Under the pieces are notes generated by a model. That model was not told where the DNA came from and did no database searches. It saw only the letters and a program-made list of their open reading frames with translations. A stretch of 50,641 nucleotides of DNA from assembly GCA_937871985.1 (NCBI GenBank), contig CALMPB010000123.1, positions 1 to 50,641 on the forward strand. The letters are read 5' to 3'. This document shows, piece by piece, positions 48,393 through 50,641 of the stretch. The first letter of the stretch is position 1, and each line of letters starts with the position of its first letter. A program made the position numbers and the translations under genes. This DNA comes from an uncultured Burkholderiaceae bacterium. GTDB taxonomy: Bacteria > Pseudomonadota > Gammaproteobacteria > Burkholderiales > Burkholderiaceae.

Positions 48393-49454
48393 TTACCCCT
48401 TCAGGCGCCAGGGCAGAGATTCACCGGCGGCCAGGGGCACGACCGTGGAGTCGCCCAGCGGCAGCTCTTGCGGAATGTCGTAGGCCGAACGCTCCAGCGT
48501 GATGGTGCCCTGGTTGAGCGGCAGACCATAAAAGGCCGGCCCGTGGCGGCTGGCAAAGCCCTCCAGGGCGTCGAGCCTGCCCACGGAGTCGAAGGCCGTG
48601 GCGTATAGCTCCATGGCGTGCAGGGCCGTGTAGCAGCCAGCGCAGCCACAGGCCTGCTCTTTGAGCCCCCGGGGATGCGGCGCGCTGTCGGTTCCCAGGA
48701 AAAAGCGGGCATTGCCGCTGGTGGCGGCCTCGACGAGGGCCAGACGATGCGTTTCGCGCTTGAGCACGGGCAGACAGTACCAGTGGGGCCGTATGCCGCC
48801 CTGGAAAATGGCATTGCGGTTATACAGCAAATGGTGTGCCGTGATGGTTGCCCCGACAGGCCCTCCGGCGTCGGTAACATAATCGACGCCGTTCTTGGTG
48901 GTCAAGTGCTCGAAAACGACTTTCAAGGCCGGAAATGCCCGGCGCAATGGAATCATGACCCTGTCGATGAACACCGCTTCGCGGTCGAACAGGTCGATGG
49001 CCGGGTCGGTAACCTCGCCATGAACCAGCAAAGGCAGGCCGTGTTTTTGCATGGCCTCCAGCGCCGGGCCGCAGCGCCCGAACAAATCGGTGACGCCGGC
49101 ATCGGAATTGGTCGTCGCCCCGGCGGGATACAGCTTTACGCCGTGCACGAAACCCGACGCCACCGCCCGAGTGATCTCGTCGGCGGACGTGTTGTCGGTA
49201 AGATACAGTGTCATGAGCGGCGTAAACGCCCCGGGTTCGACCCCCGCCCCGGCCAGGGCGGCCATGATGCGGCCGCGGTAGGCGCCCGCCAGTTCGGCAT
49301 TGACGACCGGCGGCTTCAAATTGGGCATGATGATGGCGCGGCCGAACTGGCGCGCCGTATCGCCGACCACGGCCTGCAGCACCGCCCCGTCGCGCAGGTG
49401 CAGGTGCCAGTCGTCAGGACGGATCAAAGTCAGGGAATCAATAGCAGGTGGCAT
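48393..49454 (-). CDS. pyrC: Dihydroorotase (PyrC, class II)
   Basis: Closes carbamoyl-aspartate to dihydroorotate in pyrimidine synthesis; 353 residues. Zinc ligands are H17 and H19 ([10 protein letters not shown]), and K107 (GVKLYPAG) is the carboxylated lysine. Later histidines lie in [11 protein letters not shown] and VVFEHLTTK, and the catalytic aspartate is in [11 protein letters not shown]. The ATG at 49454 ([15 protein letters not shown]) is preferred over a TTG at 49466. No good SD is visible before either. It is convergent with uup. Confidence 0.95.
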   Translation of the reverse strand: MPPAIDSLTLIRPDDWHLHLRDGAVLQAVVGDTARQFGRAIIMPNLKPPVVNAELAGAYRGRIMAALAGAGVEPGAFTPLMTLYLTDNTSADEITRAVASGFVHGVKLYPAGATTNSDAGVTDLFGRCGPALEAMQKHGLPLLVHGEVTDPAIDLFDREAVFIDRVMIPLRRAFPALKVVFEHLTTKNGVDYVTDAGGPVGATITAHHLLYNRNAIFQGGIRPHWYCLPVLKRETHRLALVEAATSGNARFFLGTDSAPHPRGLKEQACGCAGCYTALHAMELYATAFDSVGRLDALEGFASRHGPAFYGLPLNQGTITLERSAYDIPQELPLGDSTVVPLAAGESLPWRLKG

Positions 49455-49654
49455 ATAGGAAAACAATCTACGTAAAATGCGAACGAGCCACGATGTTAAC
49501 GCGCTTTGGGCGCTCTTGGCAGCATCTGTAACATCCCGCCATCCGGCATTTACTTTTTTTAAAGGGACTCGGCATAAATCGCTTTGTTTTTAAGCCAAAC
49601 TCAAGTTATGCTCGGGTTACCCGTTTATTAAACAATTCTTTGGAGCACCATTTT

Positions 49655-49927
49655 ATGGCAACAACCGCAAAACCCGCCCGTAAACCGAATGCGGCGTTTA
49701 TGAAGCCACTGACACCCAGCCCCACTCTGGCGGCCATCATTGGGGCCAGCCCGTTGCCCCGTACCGAAGTCACCAAAAAAATCTGGGAATACATCAAAAA
49801 GCACGATCTGCAAGATCCCGCCAATCGCCGCAACATCAATGCCGACGAAAAACTGCGCCCCTTGTTCGGCAAGGATCAGGTTTCCATGTTCGAGCTGACC
49901 AAGCTCGTCAGCGGCCACCTCAAGTAA
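49655..49927 (+). CDS. Small SWIB/MDM2-domain protein
   Basis: A 90-residue protein: a basic, alanine/proline-rich tail (1-17, ATTAKPARKPNAAF) and one SWIB domain (about 18-88: MKPLTPSPTLAAIIGA, RTEVTKKIWEYIKKHDLQD, NRRNINADEKLRPLFGK, FELTKLVSGHL). SWIB domains are best known in eukaryotic chromatin remodellers. Stand-alone copies occur in many betaproteobacteria and in Chlamydiae, where DNA topology or chromatin-like roles are suggested. The ATG has GGAG 11 bases upstream, rather far. It ends about 100 bp before a strong bidirectional terminator. Confidence 0.88.
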   Translation: MATTAKPARKPNAAFMKPLTPSPTLAAIIGASPLPRTEVTKKIWEYIKKHDLQDPANRRNINADEKLRPLFGKDQVSMFELTKLVSGHLK

Positions 49928-50028
49928 CCAGACACCCGATCCGGACACCCCGGCGGCCCCAAGGCTCCCCGCGCGGCTGCCACGCAGCCCGGACGGCAAT
50001 AGGCGCTTGCGGTGTACGGGTCTTGCCG

Positions 50029-50075
50029 CACCCAATAAAAAACGCTGCCATCGCGAGCAGCGTTTTTTATTGGTG
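50029..50075. terminator. Strong bidirectional terminator
   Basis: AATAAAAAACGCTGC and GCAGCGTTTTTTATT form a long stem, extended by CACC/GGTG with one bulged C, around the loop CATCGCGA. A- and T-runs lie on both sides. It separates the convergent SWIB gene and the small membrane-protein gene. Confidence 0.92.
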
Positions 50076-50158
50076 TTGCCTTTATAGTCGTTACTACCAA
50101 GAGCCTCCTGCCCTGGCGCAACAAGGCGGCGCGCCCGTCTGGACGCGCCGTCGGGCGT

Positions 50159-50524
50159 TCAGACGTCGGCCTGTGCGGGTTCGCCCGCAAACAACGCCAG
50201 CCAGCCGCGGATAAGGCGATAGGCCAGCCAGATGCCGAGAACGACGAGGGCTATCCAGCCCAGGTAGAACAGGGTTCCGATAAGGCTCAGGACCAGCCAT
50301 AGCAGCCCCCACCAGAACGTCTTGAGTATCCAGTCTATATGGCTGGCATAGACCGTGCCGGCCAGGTCGCCCCGCTTCAGGTAGGCCAGCACCACGGCAA
50401 AGATAACGGCAAACCCCAAGAAGCCCGAGGTAATGACACCCAGGGCAAAGAGGCCGTAAACAATATGCATAACCGTGCGCATGGACAGGCCGCTGCCATC
50501 TTCTGGCGGTAACACCTCGGTCAT
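50159..50524 (-). CDS. Small inner-membrane protein (DUF4870-like)
   Basis: A 121-residue protein with about three hydrophobic helices (about 17-30, 32-52 and 67-100, including IGTLFYLGWIALVVLGIWLA). An amphipathic segment, KRGDLAGTVYASHIDWILKTF, follows the second helix. This layout is like DUF4870/YIP1-type small membrane proteins common beside housekeeping genes in this group. Its function is not known. The ATG has GGAGGG about 4 bases upstream, and the gene seems complete. Confidence 0.8.
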   Translation of the reverse strand: MTEVLPPEDGSGLSMRTVMHIVYGLFALGVITSGFLGFAVIFAVVLAYLKRGDLAGTVYASHIDWILKTFWWGLLWLVLSLIGTLFYLGWIALVVLGIWLAYRLIRGWLALFAGEPAQADV

Positions 50525-50591
50525 AAACCCTCCGAAACAAATTATGTGTAATCAAGTGCGGATATTTTACCTGTTTCGGGCGGCACAAAAA

Positions 50592-50632
50592 CAAAGCCCC
50601 CGCAACGGCGAGTTGCGGGGGCTTTGAGGGAT
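50592..50632 (-). terminator. Terminator of a gene beyond the right edge
   Basis: CAAAGCCCCCGCAAC (50592-50606) and GTTGCGGGGGCTTTG (50612-50626) form a perfect 15-bp stem around GGCGA. Reading leftward it is followed by TTTGTTTTTG, so it ends a leftward transcript that enters from outside the window. Confidence 0.85.
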
Positions 50633-50641
50633 AAGAGCCTG

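Noticed and set aside
49949..49995. Possible degenerate copy of the mgtE-secA repeat
   Set aside because: It shares only GC-rich fragments (GGCGGCCCCAAGG) and lacks the nested stems.

Overview
The window is about 50.6 kb of GC-rich DNA. Its gene content and order point to a betaproteobacterium of the Alcaligenaceae (Bordetella / Achromobacter / Alcaligenes / Pusillimonas type). The markers are a single-chain MurE-MurF fusion inside the cell-wall cluster, a long MurD, a secA / M23 peptidase / dciA / lpxC neighbourhood, a small SWIB-domain protein, and a type-A RNase P RNA beside the mra region. The genus cannot be fixed from the sequence alone.

Left part (1-9.4 kb) is accessory. One leftward gene set (livK-livH-livM-livG-livF-nicD-nicX-nicF-flavoprotein monooxygenase) joins a complete branched-chain-amino-acid-type ABC importer to the lower pyridine-ring pathway. 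That pathway runs 2,5-dihydroxypyridine -> N-formylmaleamate -> maleamate -> maleate. The entry step is a salicylate-hydroxylase-like FAD enzyme. It could be 6-hydroxynicotinate 3-monooxygenase (NicC) or a decarboxylating 5-hydroxypicolinate monooxygenase (HpaM type). No nicotinate dehydrogenase and no maleate isomerase are present, so an already hydroxylated pyridine carboxylate is probably imported. A yefM-yoeB toxin-antitoxin pair with its classic paired TGTACA operator separates this block from tRNA-Lys(UUU).

Middle part (9.4-26.3 kb). On the minus strand a degenerate glycosidase-31 homologue is followed by an ECF sigma factor, a Tat-exported ferritin-like protein and a cytochrome c. Housekeeping genes follow: mnmC, an inositol-monophosphatase family gene, an acyl-CoA ligase, an M20 amidohydrolase, a YciA-like thioesterase, mgtE, secA, an M23 peptidase and dciA. 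A REP-like repeat lies between mgtE and secA.

Right-centre (26.3-44.6 kb) is the complete division and cell-wall (dcw) cluster, all leftward: mraZ-rsmH-ftsL-ftsI-murEF-mraY-murD-ftsW-murG-murC-ddl-ftsQ-ftsA-ftsZ, then lpxC. Seven junctions are ATGA overlaps. A good sigma-70 promoter and 10-bp-spaced MraZ boxes precede mraZ. These genes make the lipid II precursor, export it, cross-link it at the septum and build the FtsZ ring.

Right end (44.6-50.6 kb): a gene-poor 600-bp gap, a GST-family protein, rnpB (minus strand), an ABC-F ATPase (Uup type), pyrC, a SWIB protein and a small membrane protein, with clear hairpin terminators. Many start sites below were moved inward from the longest possible frame, using Shine-Dalgarno (SD) position, stop/start overlap and family N-termini.
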